In this document: one piece after another, positions 1 through 8,802 of the stretch
Numbering within the stretch: the first letter of the stretch is position 1
How the letters are laid out: each line of letters begins with the position of its first letter
Source of the DNA: Murdochiella sp. Marseille-P8839
Lineage (GTDB): Bacteria > Bacillota > Clostridia > Tissierellales > Peptoniphilaceae
Reading direction: 5' to 3'
NCBI GenBank assembly: GCA_019753405.1
Contig: JAIKLF010000001.1
Coordinates: forward strand, 190,789-254,788
Length of the DNA: 64,000 bases
Program-made: the position numbers and the translations under genes
Notes under the pieces: model-generated
Database searches by the model: none
What the model was told of the DNA's origin: nothing
Seen by the model: the letters and a program-made list of their open reading frames with translations, nothing else

Positions 1-860
1 TACATGCCATTACCGTGACACAGGTAGCGGCTGATTTACGTCGCCGTTCGTTGGAAGTCATCGCCTATATCGTGGCTGCCGGCGTTAAACCGGAAAAGGC
101 CACACTTTTCATTCAATCGCAGGTGCCGGAGCACGCGGAGCTGGCCTGGGTGCTTAATTCCATCAGTTCCATCGGTCAATTGCAGCGCATGACGCAATTT
201 AAGGATAAAGCCCAAAAACACGCGGACAATTTGAATGCCGCACTATTGACTTACCCGGTATTGATGGCGGCGGATATTTTGCTGTACCAGAGCCATGTCG
301 TGCCCGTCGGTGCGGATCAGAAGCAGCATTTGGAGTTTACGCGTGATCTGGCGGAACGATTTAATTCCCGTTATTCTCCCACGTTTACTGTGCCGGAGCC
401 GCTCACCGATGAAAATGCCACGCGCATTATGAGTTTAAAAGATCCTTCCTCTAAGATGAGTAAGTCCGATCCGGATGAAAATGCGTATATCTTAATAAAA
501 GATGATCCGGCTACCATTCGCCGTAAAATTGCTCGGGCGGTGACCGATTCGGAAGCAAATTTCTGTTATCAACCGGAGCAGGCGGGACTGATGAATCTGA
601 TCAACCTCTATGCGGCCTATGCGGAATGCACGCCGAAAGATGTGGTGGAGCGCTTCCATGACAGCGATTATGCAACCTTTAAGCGTGCATTGGGCGATCT
701 GATCGTGGAAACGATGGAACCCATTCGCCAGCGTTTCTTAACGCTGATGGCGGATAAGAAAGAGCTTGAGGCGATTAGTCGTGATGGCGCCCTTGCTGCG
801 CAACGAGCGGCACGCCGAACGCTTTTCAAGGTCTATCGAAAAGTGGGACTATTGCAATAG
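1..860 (+). CDS. trpS: Tryptophanyl-tRNA synthetase, 5'-truncated by the window edge
   Basis: Charges tRNA-Trp with tryptophan in the cytoplasm (class I synthetase). The frame is open from base 3, and the reading begins HAITV, so the real start lies upstream and roughly the first 50 residues are missing. About 285 residues are visible of a family length near 330-340. The class I signature KMSKS is intact in SSKMSKSDP near bases 451-480, preceded by the conserved RIMSLKDP stretch, and the N-terminal part carries the family-typical QSQVPEHAELAWVLN. The gene ends with TAG at 860 and is followed by a strong bidirectional terminator. The upstream region, where a T-box or trp attenuator might lie, is outside the window. 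Identification is firm; only the start is unknown. Confidence 0.96.
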   Translation, partial: HAITVTQVAADLRRRSLEVIAYIVAAGVKPEKATLFIQSQVPEHAELAWVLNSISSIGQLQRMTQFKDKAQKHADNLNAALLTYPVLMAADILLYQSHVVPVGADQKQHLEFTRDLAERFNSRYSPTFTVPEPLTDENATRIMSLKDPSSKMSKSDPDENAYILIKDDPATIRRKIARAVTDSEANFCYQPEQAGLMNLINLYAAYAECTPKDVVERFHDSDYATFKRALGDLIVETMEPIRQRFLTLMADKKELEAISRDGALAAQRAARRTLFKVYRKVGLLQ

Positions 861-890
861 CTTAAAGGTAATAAACCTAAAGGTAATAAA

Positions 891-922
891 AAGGAGGTGC
901 CGTTATCGGCACCTCCTTTTTT
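891..922. terminator. Bidirectional intrinsic terminator between trpS and ppdK
   Basis: A 12-base stem, AAGGAGGTGCCG pairing with CGGCACCTCCTT around a TTAT loop, is followed by a T run on the plus strand. An A run on its 5' side serves the minus strand. It sits between convergent trpS and ppdK and can stop transcription from both sides. Confidence 0.9.
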
Positions 923-943
923 CTTTCCTATAGTGTTGTAGCG

Positions 944-3571
944 TTAGTTTTTCTTTGCTTCCACAACCGCCTGTGCCGCCGCCAAACGGGCGATGGGCAC
1001 GCGGTACGGTGAGCAGGATACATAATCCAGGCCGATGCCGTCAAGGAATTTAACCGTGGCCGGATCACCGCCGTGTTCACCACAGATACCCAGATGCAAA
1101 TCCGGATTCGCCGCACGGCCGTTCTTGACCGCCAATTTCACGAGCTGACCGATGCCCTTCTGATCAAGGGATACGAACGGATCGCGCTCGAAGATTTTCT
1201 TGTCGGTGTAATCCGGCAGGAAGGAACCGGCATCATCACGCGAGAAGCCGAAGCTCATCTGCGTCAAGTCGTTGGTTCCGAAGGAGAAGAACTGCGCGGT
1301 TTCCGCAATTTCACCGGCTACTAAGCAAGCACGCGGCGTTTCAATCATGGTGCCGACGAGGTAATCAAGCTTGCGGCCCTGTTCTTCAAAGATCTTCTCG
1401 ACTTCGTCGCGTACAACCTTTTCGACATAGCGGAATTCTTTGTCATCTACCGTAAGCGGAATCATAATTTCCGGAACGATGTTCTTAACACCGTCATCGG
1501 TTGCGCGCAGTGCAGCCTGAACAATGGCACGGGCGATGGAGGCGTAGATGGACGGCCAGGTAATCGCTAAGCGCAGACCGCGGTGACCAAGCATCGGGTT
1601 GGCTTCGGCTAAGGCGTTCACACGCGCTTTGACTTCATCCAGCGAGATGTTCATCATGTCGGCAACGACCTGCTGTTCTGCATCCGTGTGCGGTACGAAT
1701 TCATGCAGCGGCGGATCAAGCAGACGTACCGTCATCGGACGTTCGCCGACGATCTTATACATCTGATAGAAATCTTCTTCCAGCATTGGACGAATTTCAT
1801 CCAGCGCTTTCTGACGAGTTTCCTCATCTTTGGCAAGAATCATCTCACGCACCACATTGATGCGGTCGCCTTCAAAGAACATATGCTCGGTACGGCAGAG
1901 ACCGATGCCCTCAGCGCCGAATTCAATCGCCTGTTTGGCATCACGCGGCGTATCGGCATTGGTACGAACCTGAAGACGTTTGATCTCATTGACCCAGCCC
2001 ATGAATTCACCGAAATCACCGGTGAGAGACGGCGCTTCGGTCGTCAGTTCGCCTTCATAAACTGCACCTGTGGAGCCGTCCAGCGACAGCGTATCCTTCG
2101 TCGTAAAGACTTTACCGTTGACGGTAAGCGTCTGGGCCTCATAGTCGATGCGCAGATCATGAGCACCGGAGACACAGCATTTGCCCATGCCGCGAGCAAC
2201 GACGGCCGCATGGGAGGTCATGCCGCCGCGAGCGGTGACAATGCCCTGTGCGGAGACCATGCCGCGCAGATCTTCCGGAGAGGTTTCGTTGCGGACAAGA
2301 AGGACGGATTCACCGTTTTGTGTACGTTTTTCCGCATCATCCGCACTGAAGGAGATTTTGCCCGAAGCTGCTCCCGGAGAAGCCGCAAGTCCCTTGGTCA
2401 GCAAGGTCGCGTTTTTCAACGATTCGGCAGTGAAGGTGGGATGCAGCAGTTGATCCAGAGACTTGGGATCGACGCGCGTAATCGCGGTCTCCTTGTCGAT
2501 TTTGCCTTCATGAACTAGGTCAACGGCAACCTTCAGAGCAGCCTGCGCCGTGCGCTTGCCGTTACGTGTCTGCAGCAGGTAAAGTTGCTCATCCTGTATG
2601 GTGAATTCCATATCCTGCATATCGGCATAGTGATCTTCAAGAAGGTGAGCCGTTTTGACGAATTCTTCATATACATGCGGCATTTCTTCTTCCAGATGAG
2701 CGATGGTGGACGGAGTACGGATACCGGCCACGACGTCTTCACCCTGGGCGTTGATGAGGTATTCACCGAAGATCGCATTCTCACCGGTTGCCGGGTTACG
2801 CGTAAAGGCAACACCCGTACCGGAGGTATCGGACATATTACCGAAGACCATCTGCTGCACGTTAACGGCTGTGCCCAGATCGTCGGAAATTTCATTCATC
2901 TTGCGGTACAGAATGGCGCGTTCATTGTTCCAGCTTTCGAAAACGGCCGTAATGGCTTTTTCAAGCTGTTTACGCGGATCCTGCGGGAATTCTTCGCCGG
3001 TCAGTTCCTTATACAGAACCTTGTACTCTTCGGCGATTTCCTTTAACTGTTCCGCGCTGAGTTGATAGTCCTGTTCCACGTTTGCTTTTTCTTTTTCTTT
3101 TTCCAAAATCGCTTCAAACTTGTTTCGATCCAGACCGATGGCAACATCGGAGAACATGGTAATGAAGCGACGATAGGAGTCATACGCCCAGTGCGGATTG
3201 CCGGATTTTTCGGCCACGGCTTTGACGGAAACATCGTTCAAACCGAGGTTCAGAATGGTATCCATCATGCCCGGCATAGAAATGGGGGCACCGGAGCGGA
3301 CCGAAACGAGCAGGGGATCGGACTCGTCGCCAAATTTCTTTCCTGTGGTCTCTTCGAGATGTTTCATGTGCTCACGGATCTCTTCCTGCAATTCCGGCCA
3401 GAGTTTTTGCTCTTTTTGGAATTCAGTGCAGGCTTCCGTCGTGACGATAAAGCCTTGCGGCACACGAATGCCCAGGTTCGTCATCTCGGCAAGGTTCGCA
3501 CCTTTTCCACCGAGAAGGAGGCGCTGGTCGCGATTGCCTTCCTTAAAGTCATAAACAAATTTCTTTCCCAT
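944..3571 (-). CDS. ppdK: Pyruvate, phosphate dikinase
   Basis: Interconverts pyruvate, ATP and phosphate with PEP, AMP and pyrophosphate. In anaerobic Firmicutes it links PEP and pyruvate in glycolysis or gluconeogenesis. The 875 residues match the usual family length. Domains in order are an N-terminal ATP-grasp nucleotide-binding part (GGKGANLAEMTNLGI near residue 25), the swivelling phosphohistidine domain with GGMTSHAAVVARGMG near residue 450 (catalytic His), and a C-terminal PEP/pyruvate barrel with GTNDLTQMSFG and the catalytic Cys in CGEHGGDP near residue 830. The start ATG follows AGGAG at a good distance. It stands alone, with no PPDK regulatory kinase/phosphatase gene beside it. 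An acid-rich, lysine-rich helical stretch near residues 150-200 is typical of the family. Confidence 0.97.
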   Translation of the reverse strand: MGKKFVYDFKEGNRDQRLLLGGKGANLAEMTNLGIRVPQGFIVTTEACTEFQKEQKLWPELQEEIREHMKHLEETTGKKFGDESDPLLVSVRSGAPISMPGMMDTILNLGLNDVSVKAVAEKSGNPHWAYDSYRRFITMFSDVAIGLDRNKFEAILEKEKEKANVEQDYQLSAEQLKEIAEEYKVLYKELTGEEFPQDPRKQLEKAITAVFESWNNERAILYRKMNEISDDLGTAVNVQQMVFGNMSDTSGTGVAFTRNPATGENAIFGEYLINAQGEDVVAGIRTPSTIAHLEEEMPHVYEEFVKTAHLLEDHYADMQDMEFTIQDEQLYLLQTRNGKRTAQAALKVAVDLVHEGKIDKETAITRVDPKSLDQLLHPTFTAESLKNATLLTKGLAASPGAASGKISFSADDAEKRTQNGESVLLVRNETSPEDLRGMVSAQGIVTARGGMTSHAAVVARGMGKCCVSGAHDLRIDYEAQTLTVNGKVFTTKDTLSLDGSTGAVYEGELTTEAPSLTGDFGEFMGWVNEIKRLQVRTNADTPRDAKQAIEFGAEGIGLCRTEHMFFEGDRINVVREMILAKDEETRQKALDEIRPMLEEDFYQMYKIVGERPMTVRLLDPPLHEFVPHTDAEQQVVADMMNISLDEVKARVNALAEANPMLGHRGLRLAITWPSIYASIARAIVQAALRATDDGVKNIVPEIMIPLTVDDKEFRYVEKVVRDEVEKIFEEQGRKLDYLVGTMIETPRACLVAGEIAETAQFFSFGTNDLTQMSFGFSRDDAGSFLPDYTDKKIFERDPFVSLDQKGIGQLVKLAVKNGRAANPDLHLGICGEHGGDPATVKFLDGIGLDYVSCSPYRVPIARLAAAQAVVEAKKN

Positions 3572-3850
3572 CGTTCGTTGTACTCCTTTCTTCGGACGTT
3601 CTTTATACGATGACGTTCTTCATAATACAAAGAGGAGGTCCGTAGCCACCGGGTCAGCCCGGAAAACAAAACCACGTTCTTACTATACCCTCGAAGAGAC
3701 ATTCTCTTCGATGTGGAATAGGAAATGTTATATGCGACAACCGATACGATTCACCGATATTAGCCGGCGCATACATTAAAAATTCTATCATATTATGGGA
3801 CAAAAAGGAGAAAAATCAACAGAGCCATTTCGGCAAAAGGGGAGGATCAC

Positions 3851-3940
3851 ATGCAAAGAAATGGAACACTTACGATCCATTTTGCAAGCGCCATCGGCGG
3901 GGTAACCCTGCGCGCAAGAGTGAGGAGTATGGTAAGATAA
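3851..3940 (+). CDS. Possible 29-residue leader peptide
   Basis: A short frame begins at ATG 3851 directly after GGGGAGGA and ends with TAA at 3940, 21 bases before the next small gene. The peptide is basic and Arg-rich at its C-terminus (RARVRSMVR). I do not recognise it. The strong ribosome binding site is the only support. It could be a translated leader of the valS transcript or chance. No T-box sequence was found in this leader, although valS often has one in Firmicutes. Confidence 0.3.
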   Translation: MQRNGTLTIHFASAIGGVTLRARVRSMVR

Positions 3941-3961
3941 GGAGGAAAAAAGGAGGAAAGC

Positions 3962-4111
3962 ATGAAATCACCAACGAAGAAAAATAAAAACACGGCATCC
4001 GACAGAAATCGCAAAGGCCATGCGTTGTGGATCCGTGTTCTTGCCCTTATTTTGGCCATCACCATGGTGCTCGGCGTATTGGTTGCCGGTGCCGGAGCGC
4101 TGGGCTTCTAA
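3962..4111 (+). CDS. Small single-pass membrane protein upstream of valS
   Basis: A 49-residue protein starts at ATG 3962, preceded by two overlapping GGAGG motifs, and stops at 4111, nine bases before valS. The N-terminal 23 residues are hydrophilic and strongly basic (MKSPTKKNKN...). They are followed by one hydrophobic helix of about 24 residues (VLALILAITMVLGVLVAG). This predicts a small inner-membrane protein with a cytoplasmic basic tail. I do not recognise the family. Close spacing implies co-transcription with valS. The function is unknown and may be unrelated to aminoacylation. Confidence 0.6.
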   Translation: MKSPTKKNKNTASDRNRKGHALWIRVLALILAITMVLGVLVAGAGALGF

Positions 4112-4120
4112 GGGGGGATC

Positions 4121-6775
4121 ATGAAGAATTTGGAAAAAACCTATGATCCGAAGGCATTTGAACAGCGCATTTATGCCTCCTGGCTTGCCGACGGCGATTT
4201 TACCGCCGATGCGAAAAGTAAGAAGCCGGCATACTCGATCGTCATGCCTCCTCCAAATGTTACCGGCCAGCTGCACATGGGTCATGCGCTCAATAACACG
4301 CTACAGGACATTCTGATTCGCTGGAAGCGTATGTCCGGCTATGAAGCGCTTTGGGTTCCGGGAACGGATCATGCATCCATCTCGACCGAAAGCAAGGTCG
4401 TTCAAAAGCTGGAAGCGGAAGGAAAGACCAAGCAGGATGTCGGACGCGAAAAATTCCTGGAAGAAGCATGGGCATGGTCGGAAAAGTACGGCGGACGTAT
4501 TCGTGAACAGTTGAAAAAACTGGGCGTTTCCTGCGATTGGAGCCGCGAGCGCTTTACCCTTGATGAAGGGCTCTCTCATGCGGTGTATCACGTTTTTGAG
4601 ACGCTTTATAATGAAGGCCATATCTATCGCGGTGATCGCATTGTCAATTGGTGCCCGAGCTGCGGGACGGCGATTTCCGACGCCGAAGTGGATCATGCGG
4701 ACGATGAAGGGCATCTTTGGCATATTCGCTATCCGTTTGTGGAAGGCGATGGCTATCTGACCGTGGCGACGACGCGTCCGGAAACGATGCTCGGCGATTT
4801 GGCCGTAGCGGTCAATCCGGAAGATGAACGCTACACCGCTCTTATCGGCAAAAAGGTTGTTTTGCCTTTAGTGGGTCGTGAAATTCCGATTATTGCCGAT
4901 GACTACGTCGATAAAGAATACGGCACCGGTTGTGTAAAAATTACGCCGAGCCATGACCCGAACGACTTTGCGGTCGGGGAGCGTCACCAACTGGGACAAT
5001 GTGTGGTCATTAACACCGATGCCACCATTGCCGAAGGCTATGAGCCCTATTCCGGCCTGGATCGGTTCACCGCGCGCAAGCGCATGGTGGCGGATCTCGA
5101 GGAGCAGGGCCTATTGGACCATGTTGAAGATCTCACCCATGCGGTGGGGCATTGCGAACGCTGCGGAACGGTTATCGAGCCTCTGCTTTCCAAACAGTGG
5201 TTCGTTGCCATGAAGGACTACATCCAAGGTGCGAAGAAAGCGCTGGATGACGGGGAATTGCAGCTTGTTCCCAGCCGTTTTTCGAGCATCTATAACAACT
5301 GGGTCGACAATATTCACGACTGGACCATTTCCCGTCAGCTCTGGTGGGGACATCGCCTGCCGGTCTATTATTGCGATCATTGCGGCGAAGTGGTCGTTTC
5401 CGAATCGGCGCCGGCTGTTTGCCCGAAATGCGGCGAAACGGCCTTTACACAGGATCCGGACACCTTGGACACCTGGTTTTCTTCTGCCCTTTGGCCGTTC
5501 TCCACACTTGGCTGGCCGAAAAACACGGAAGATCTGCAAAAGTTTTTCCCGACGGATACGCTCGTTACCGGCTATGACATTATCTTTTTCTGGGTCATCC
5601 GCATGGTATTCAGCGCTGAGCATTTTCTCGGCAAGTCGCCGTTTTCTCATGTCTATTTCAACGGTCTTGTGCGCGACGAACAGGGAAGAAAAATGTCCAA
5701 ATCGCTGGGCAACGGTGTGGATCCGCTGGAAATTATTGACCAATACGGTGCAGATGCGCTGCGATACACACTGGTTACCGGCAATACCCCCGGAAATGAC
5801 ACGCGTTTTTCTGAAAAGCGCGTCGAAGCCAGCCGCAACTTTGCCAACAAACTTTGGAATGCGACCCGTTTTGTGTTGATGAACGTTGAGGAAGATCACA
5901 TTGACGATCTTTCGCCGGAAGAGTGGACGGTTGAGGATCGTTGGATTCTTTCTTCCCTGAACACGTTGGAAGAGACGGTCGACCAAAATCTCAGTCGCTT
6001 TGAGATCGGCTTGGCCACACAGGCAATCTATGATTTCACGTGGTTCTCCTTCTGCGACTGGTACATTGAAATGGTGAAGGAACGGCTGTATGGAGAAGAT
6101 CCGAAAGCCAAACGCTGTGCATTGTCGGTTCTCCTTTATGTTCTGCGTGCGGTGGTTCGTCTGCTTCATCCGGTGATGCCCTTTATCACGGAAGAGATTT
6201 GGGCGGCGTTACCGGGAACTACGGGGAAGATTATTCATGCGCCGTATCCGACGGCGGATGATTCCTTCCGCTTTGCTCGGGAAGAAGTGGCGATTGACCG
6301 CGTATTGCGTGCGGTGACCGCCATTCGTAATGAGCGTCAGTCTCGTAATGTTTCGCCTGCGAAGAAAGGTAGAGTGGTTTTTTACGCCGCAGACGACGAT
6401 ACGCGCAAAATTTTGGAAGAAATGAAGAGCCGCATTATGACCCTTGCCGGCGCAAGTGAGGTGGAGATTCTTGCGCAGGATCCACAGCTTGAAGGGGCAG
6501 CCACCATTGTTCAGGAACAGTTGAAAATCTACGTACCGTTAGCCGGTCTCGTGGATTATGAAGCGGAGCGCGAAAAGCTGACCAAAGAAAAGCAGCGCGT
6601 GGAAGGTGAAATTGCCCGCTTGACGAAAAAACTGAGCAATGCCGGATTTACCGAGAAAGCCCCTGCAGCCGTGGTCGAGAAAGAACGCGAAAAGCTGGCT
6701 TCCTACGAAGCACTCTTGCCGGATGTGCTCCAGGCGTTGGCCGACACCGAAGCGCTGGCCAATGCGCAACATTGA
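4121..6775 (+). CDS. valS: Valyl-tRNA synthetase
   Basis: Charges tRNA-Val and edits mischarged threonine. At 884 residues it has the normal bacterial length. Seen in order are the class I HIGH-type motif in PPPNVTGQLHMGHAL near residue 50, zinc-type cysteine pairs in the inserted CP1 editing domain (CPSCGTAISDAEVDH, CERCG, CDHCG, CPKCG), KMSKS in GRKMSKSLGNGVDP near residue 523, the anticodon-binding helical domain, and a C-terminal coiled coil rich in Lys/Glu from about residue 815. ATG follows AGGGGGGATC closely. A T-box leader, common before valS in Firmicutes, is not evident; I searched for the AGGGTGGNACCGCG-like core and did not see it. Confidence 0.97.
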   Translation: MKNLEKTYDPKAFEQRIYASWLADGDFTADAKSKKPAYSIVMPPPNVTGQLHMGHALNNTLQDILIRWKRMSGYEALWVPGTDHASISTESKVVQKLEAEGKTKQDVGREKFLEEAWAWSEKYGGRIREQLKKLGVSCDWSRERFTLDEGLSHAVYHVFETLYNEGHIYRGDRIVNWCPSCGTAISDAEVDHADDEGHLWHIRYPFVEGDGYLTVATTRPETMLGDLAVAVNPEDERYTALIGKKVVLPLVGREIPIIADDYVDKEYGTGCVKITPSHDPNDFAVGERHQLGQCVVINTDATIAEGYEPYSGLDRFTARKRMVADLEEQGLLDHVEDLTHAVGHCERCGTVIEPLLSKQWFVAMKDYIQGAKKALDDGELQLVPSRFSSIYNNWVDNIHDWTISRQLWWGHRLPVYYCDHCGEVVVSESAPAVCPKCGETAFTQDPDTLDTWFSSALWPFSTLGWPKNTEDLQKFFPTDTLVTGYDIIFFWVIRMVFSAEHFLGKSPFSHVYFNGLVRDEQGRKMSKSLGNGVDPLEIIDQYGADALRYTLVTGNTPGNDTRFSEKRVEASRNFANKLWNATRFVLMNVEEDHIDDLSPEEWTVEDRWILSSLNTLEETVDQNLSRFEIGLATQAIYDFTWFSFCDWYIEMVKERLYGEDPKAKRCALSVLLYVLRAVVRLLHPVMPFITEEIWAALPGTTGKIIHAPYPTADDSFRFAREEVAIDRVLRAVTAIRNERQSRNVSPAKKGRVVFYAADDDTRKILEEMKSRIMTLAGASEVEILAQDPQLEGAATIVQEQLKIYVPLAGLVDYEAEREKLTKEKQRVEGEIARLTKKLSNAGFTEKAPAAVVEKEREKLASYEALLPDVLQALADTEALANAQH

Positions 6776-6850
6776 CGGGAAAGGGGATTCGTGTTACCAT
6801 CTTACCCGGGTCATCTTGACCGAAGTAAAAATTTTGGAGGACTTAGTAAC

Positions 6851-7054
6851 ATGGTTAAAGGCACGGTTAAATGGTTTAGCGCAACAAAGGGCTACGGATT
6901 CATCTCGACGGAAGACGGCAACGATGTGTTTGTTCACTTCTCTGCTCTTCCCGACACAGGCGAATTCCGCACCTTGGATGAAGGCCAGAGCGTCGAGTTC
7001 GACATTGTCGACGGCGAAAAAGGCCCGCAAGCAGCAAACGTTCAGAAATTATAA
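6851..7054 (+). CDS. csp: Cold-shock protein (CspA family)
   Basis: A 67-residue single cold-shock domain that binds single-stranded nucleic acid and acts as an RNA chaperone. The RNP1 motif is KGYGFIS and RNP2 is VFVHFSAL, both intact; the start MVKGTVKWF is canonical for the family. ATG 6851 follows TTGGAGGACTTAGTAAC. An in-frame extension upstream to 6791 exists but does not resemble the family and lacks a binding site. The leader between valS and this ATG is about 75 bases. A strong terminator follows. Confidence 0.95.
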   Translation: MVKGTVKWFSATKGYGFISTEDGNDVFVHFSALPDTGEFRTLDEGQSVEFDIVDGEKGPQAANVQKL

Positions 7055-7093
7055 TCGGCAACGATTTTTATAGATGGATGAAATGCTACGTGA

Positions 7094-7126
7094 AAGAATC
7101 GGTGTCGCATGACACCGATTCTTTTT
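7094..7126 (+). terminator. Intrinsic terminator after csp
   Basis: The 13-base perfect stem AAGAATCGGTGTC / GACACCGATTCTT has a GCAT loop and is followed by five T. Confidence 0.92.
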
Positions 7127-7190
7127 ATGTCCGTTTTATGGTGAAAAAGCCGGTTGGTGGAAAGAAAGAGCCGGAAAGCGAGGGTGCGGC

Positions 7191-8159
7191 ATGAAGAATC
7201 GAAACGGATTTCTGCGGAAGAACCGTTCTTTTCCCCGTCAAGGGATGGTACTTGTTCTTCGCTTTTTTCTTCTTAGCCTATTCATGGTTTGCCTTACCGC
7301 CTGCGGCACAGAGGCGGATGTGGTCGCCACGCTTCATAGAAAGGTCATTTTAACGCGTGACGAACTTCTTCAACAAGCAAACGATATTGACCTTGTCTTA
7401 AATAGAGGAAAATCAACTTTGCCGAGCAAGACGGAAGAAGAGCGAGAAGAATTTCTGCTTGATGTGGCTCACCAGCTGACGATGGATAAACTGATTGAAG
7501 GGGATACGGCGCTTTCTTTCGACAGTACCTCGCTATCGACATTGGCCTGGAAGGAGGCCTTGGAACGTTTCGGCGACGAGCAGGGGTTGATGACGCAGCT
7601 GCAAAATCTGAACTTGACCAAAGATGCCTTCTTGGACTCATTGCGTCGTGAAGCGCAGGAACAGGCGCACCGTGCTGCTTACTTTTCTGCCCATCCCATT
7701 ACGGAAGAGGAACTGCTGACCTTTTATAAGAAGAACCCGTTGCAGTGCACCTTGCTCACCTATAGCCAGGTAACGGTACCTACACGAGCGGAAGCGGTGG
7801 ATATGGTGGAGAAACTGAAGGATTCCCCTCGTGAAATTGGAGAATATGAGCGTGTCGTGAACAACGATCTTTTCGAAAAGACCTCCTTCTCGCGTTTTAT
7901 CGACATCGGAATAGAGGATAAGCGTGTGAGGGATTCCGCCATTTTTCAGCAGACGCTGGGCACGGTGGATTTTTACTACGATCGTGAGCAGGAACTTTAT
8001 CTCGTCGTTTACGTCGAAGGACGAAAAGAGGAAATGAAGGATGTGCGAGAGGTGGTAAAGAAGCAAGTCGAGACGATGCGTTATCTCGATTACCTGAACA
8101 AATTATCGAAAGATGAGGATTTGCGCTTTTATCCGGAAGCGGTACCTTCTTCCACATGA
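7191..8159 (+). CDS. SurA/PrsA-like lipoprotein, probable extracytoplasmic folding factor
   Basis: A 322-residue protein has a basic N-terminus, a hydrophobic stretch near residues 20-36 and the lipobox LTAC, so it should be a membrane-anchored lipoprotein with Cys near residue 38. The body is helical and charged, with a SurA-N-like layout: a short conserved helix after the lipobox, a region rich in EEEREEFL, then QLTMDKLIEGD. A later segment (PITEEELLTFYKKNP) resembles the linker that precedes parvulin domains. What follows is too divergent for me to see a clear peptidyl-prolyl isomerase core, so it may be a chaperone-only member. The start at 7191 has only a weak GAGGG site; an internal ATG (MVLVLRFF) would also leave a signal peptide. 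Confidence 0.6.
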   Translation: MKNRNGFLRKNRSFPRQGMVLVLRFFLLSLFMVCLTACGTEADVVATLHRKVILTRDELLQQANDIDLVLNRGKSTLPSKTEEEREEFLLDVAHQLTMDKLIEGDTALSFDSTSLSTLAWKEALERFGDEQGLMTQLQNLNLTKDAFLDSLRREAQEQAHRAAYFSAHPITEEELLTFYKKNPLQCTLLTYSQVTVPTRAEAVDMVEKLKDSPREIGEYERVVNNDLFEKTSFSRFIDIGIEDKRVRDSAIFQQTLGTVDFYYDREQELYLVVYVEGRKEEMKDVREVVKKQVETMRYLDYLNKLSKDEDLRFYPEAVPSST

Positions 8160-8262
8160 CGATAGAACAGAAAAGGGATACAACCGTTTGCTCGAATGAA
8201 GATGATCGCTTGCCGATCTTGTATAAAAATCAGTTGGAAGCGCAAAATCACGCCATTTCGGC

Positions 8263-8290
8263 TTGAAGTATGGATGAGTTTTGGTATAAT
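8263..8290 (+). promoter_or_regulatory. Sigma-A type promoter of the HU gene
   Basis: TTGAAG (8263-8268) and a perfect TATAAT (8285-8290) are separated by 16 bases, about 45 bases upstream of the HU start codon. Confidence 0.75.
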
Positions 8291-8334
8291 CTAACTACAG
8301 TATTGCACTGAAATTGATTTTTAGGGAGGATAGT

Positions 8335-8613
8335 ATGAATAAATCGGAATTAATTGCACAAATCGCAGAAAAAAGCCAGTTGACAAAAGCGGAAGCTACG
8401 CGCGCTCTGGATGCCTTCACATCGTCCGTAACCGAAGCGCTCGTTGATGGCGAAAAGATTCAATTGGTCGGCTTCGGCACATTTGAAACACGTCAGCGTA
8501 AAGCTCGTTCGGGTCGCAACCCCCGCAACCCGAAGGAAACCATCGAAATTCCGGCATCGGTTGCTCCGGTGTTCAAAGCGGGCAAGAACCTGAAAGAAGC
8601 TGTCAACAAGTAA
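8335..8613 (+). CDS. hup: DNA-binding protein HU
   Basis: A 92-residue histone-like nucleoid protein that bends and compacts DNA as a dimer. The family start MNKSELIAQIAEKS is present, as are GFGTFETRQRKAR and the arm motif GRNPRNPKETIEIPAS, with F-K-A-G-K-N-L-K near the end. ATG 8335 follows AGGGAGGA at a good distance; an in-frame ATG seven codons upstream lacks a site. It is a monocistronic unit with its own promoter and terminator. Confidence 0.97.
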   Translation: MNKSELIAQIAEKSQLTKAEATRALDAFTSSVTEALVDGEKIQLVGFGTFETRQRKARSGRNPRNPKETIEIPASVAPVFKAGKNLKEAVNK

Positions 8614-8623
8614 ATCATCATGG

Positions 8624-8653
8624 AAAGCGCATGCCTCGGCATGCGCTTTTTTT
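8624..8653 (+). terminator. Intrinsic terminator after HU
   Basis: The 12-base stem AAAGCGCATGCC / GGCATGCGCTTT has a two-base TC loop and is followed by a T run. Confidence 0.9.
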
Positions 8654-8802
8654 GTACCCTTTTATACCATCCCTCGTGACGGTTTCCCAAGGAGAAGGGC
8701 GTAACCGTCGGAAGAAGGGGTATAAAAATGACAAGGAACGAGGACGACAGGTCCGTTGTTCGAAGAAAAACAACAAAAGCTATTACTTATAAGGAGGATA
8801 CG

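Noticed and set aside
1688-2518. A 276-residue frame on the plus strand inside ppdK
   Set aside because: It is antisense to a well-conserved gene, has no ribosome binding site and no recognisable motif.
3572-4120. T-box leader for valS
   Set aside because: No specifier loop plus antiterminator core (AGGGTGGNACCGCG-like) was found.
5111-6169. A 352-residue frame antisense to valS
   Set aside because: Shadow of the valS codon pattern; no site, no motif.
8728-8802. Upstream extension of hbd
   Set aside because: In frame but without a binding site, and Rossmann-fold homologues start at the 8803 ATG after AAGGAGG.
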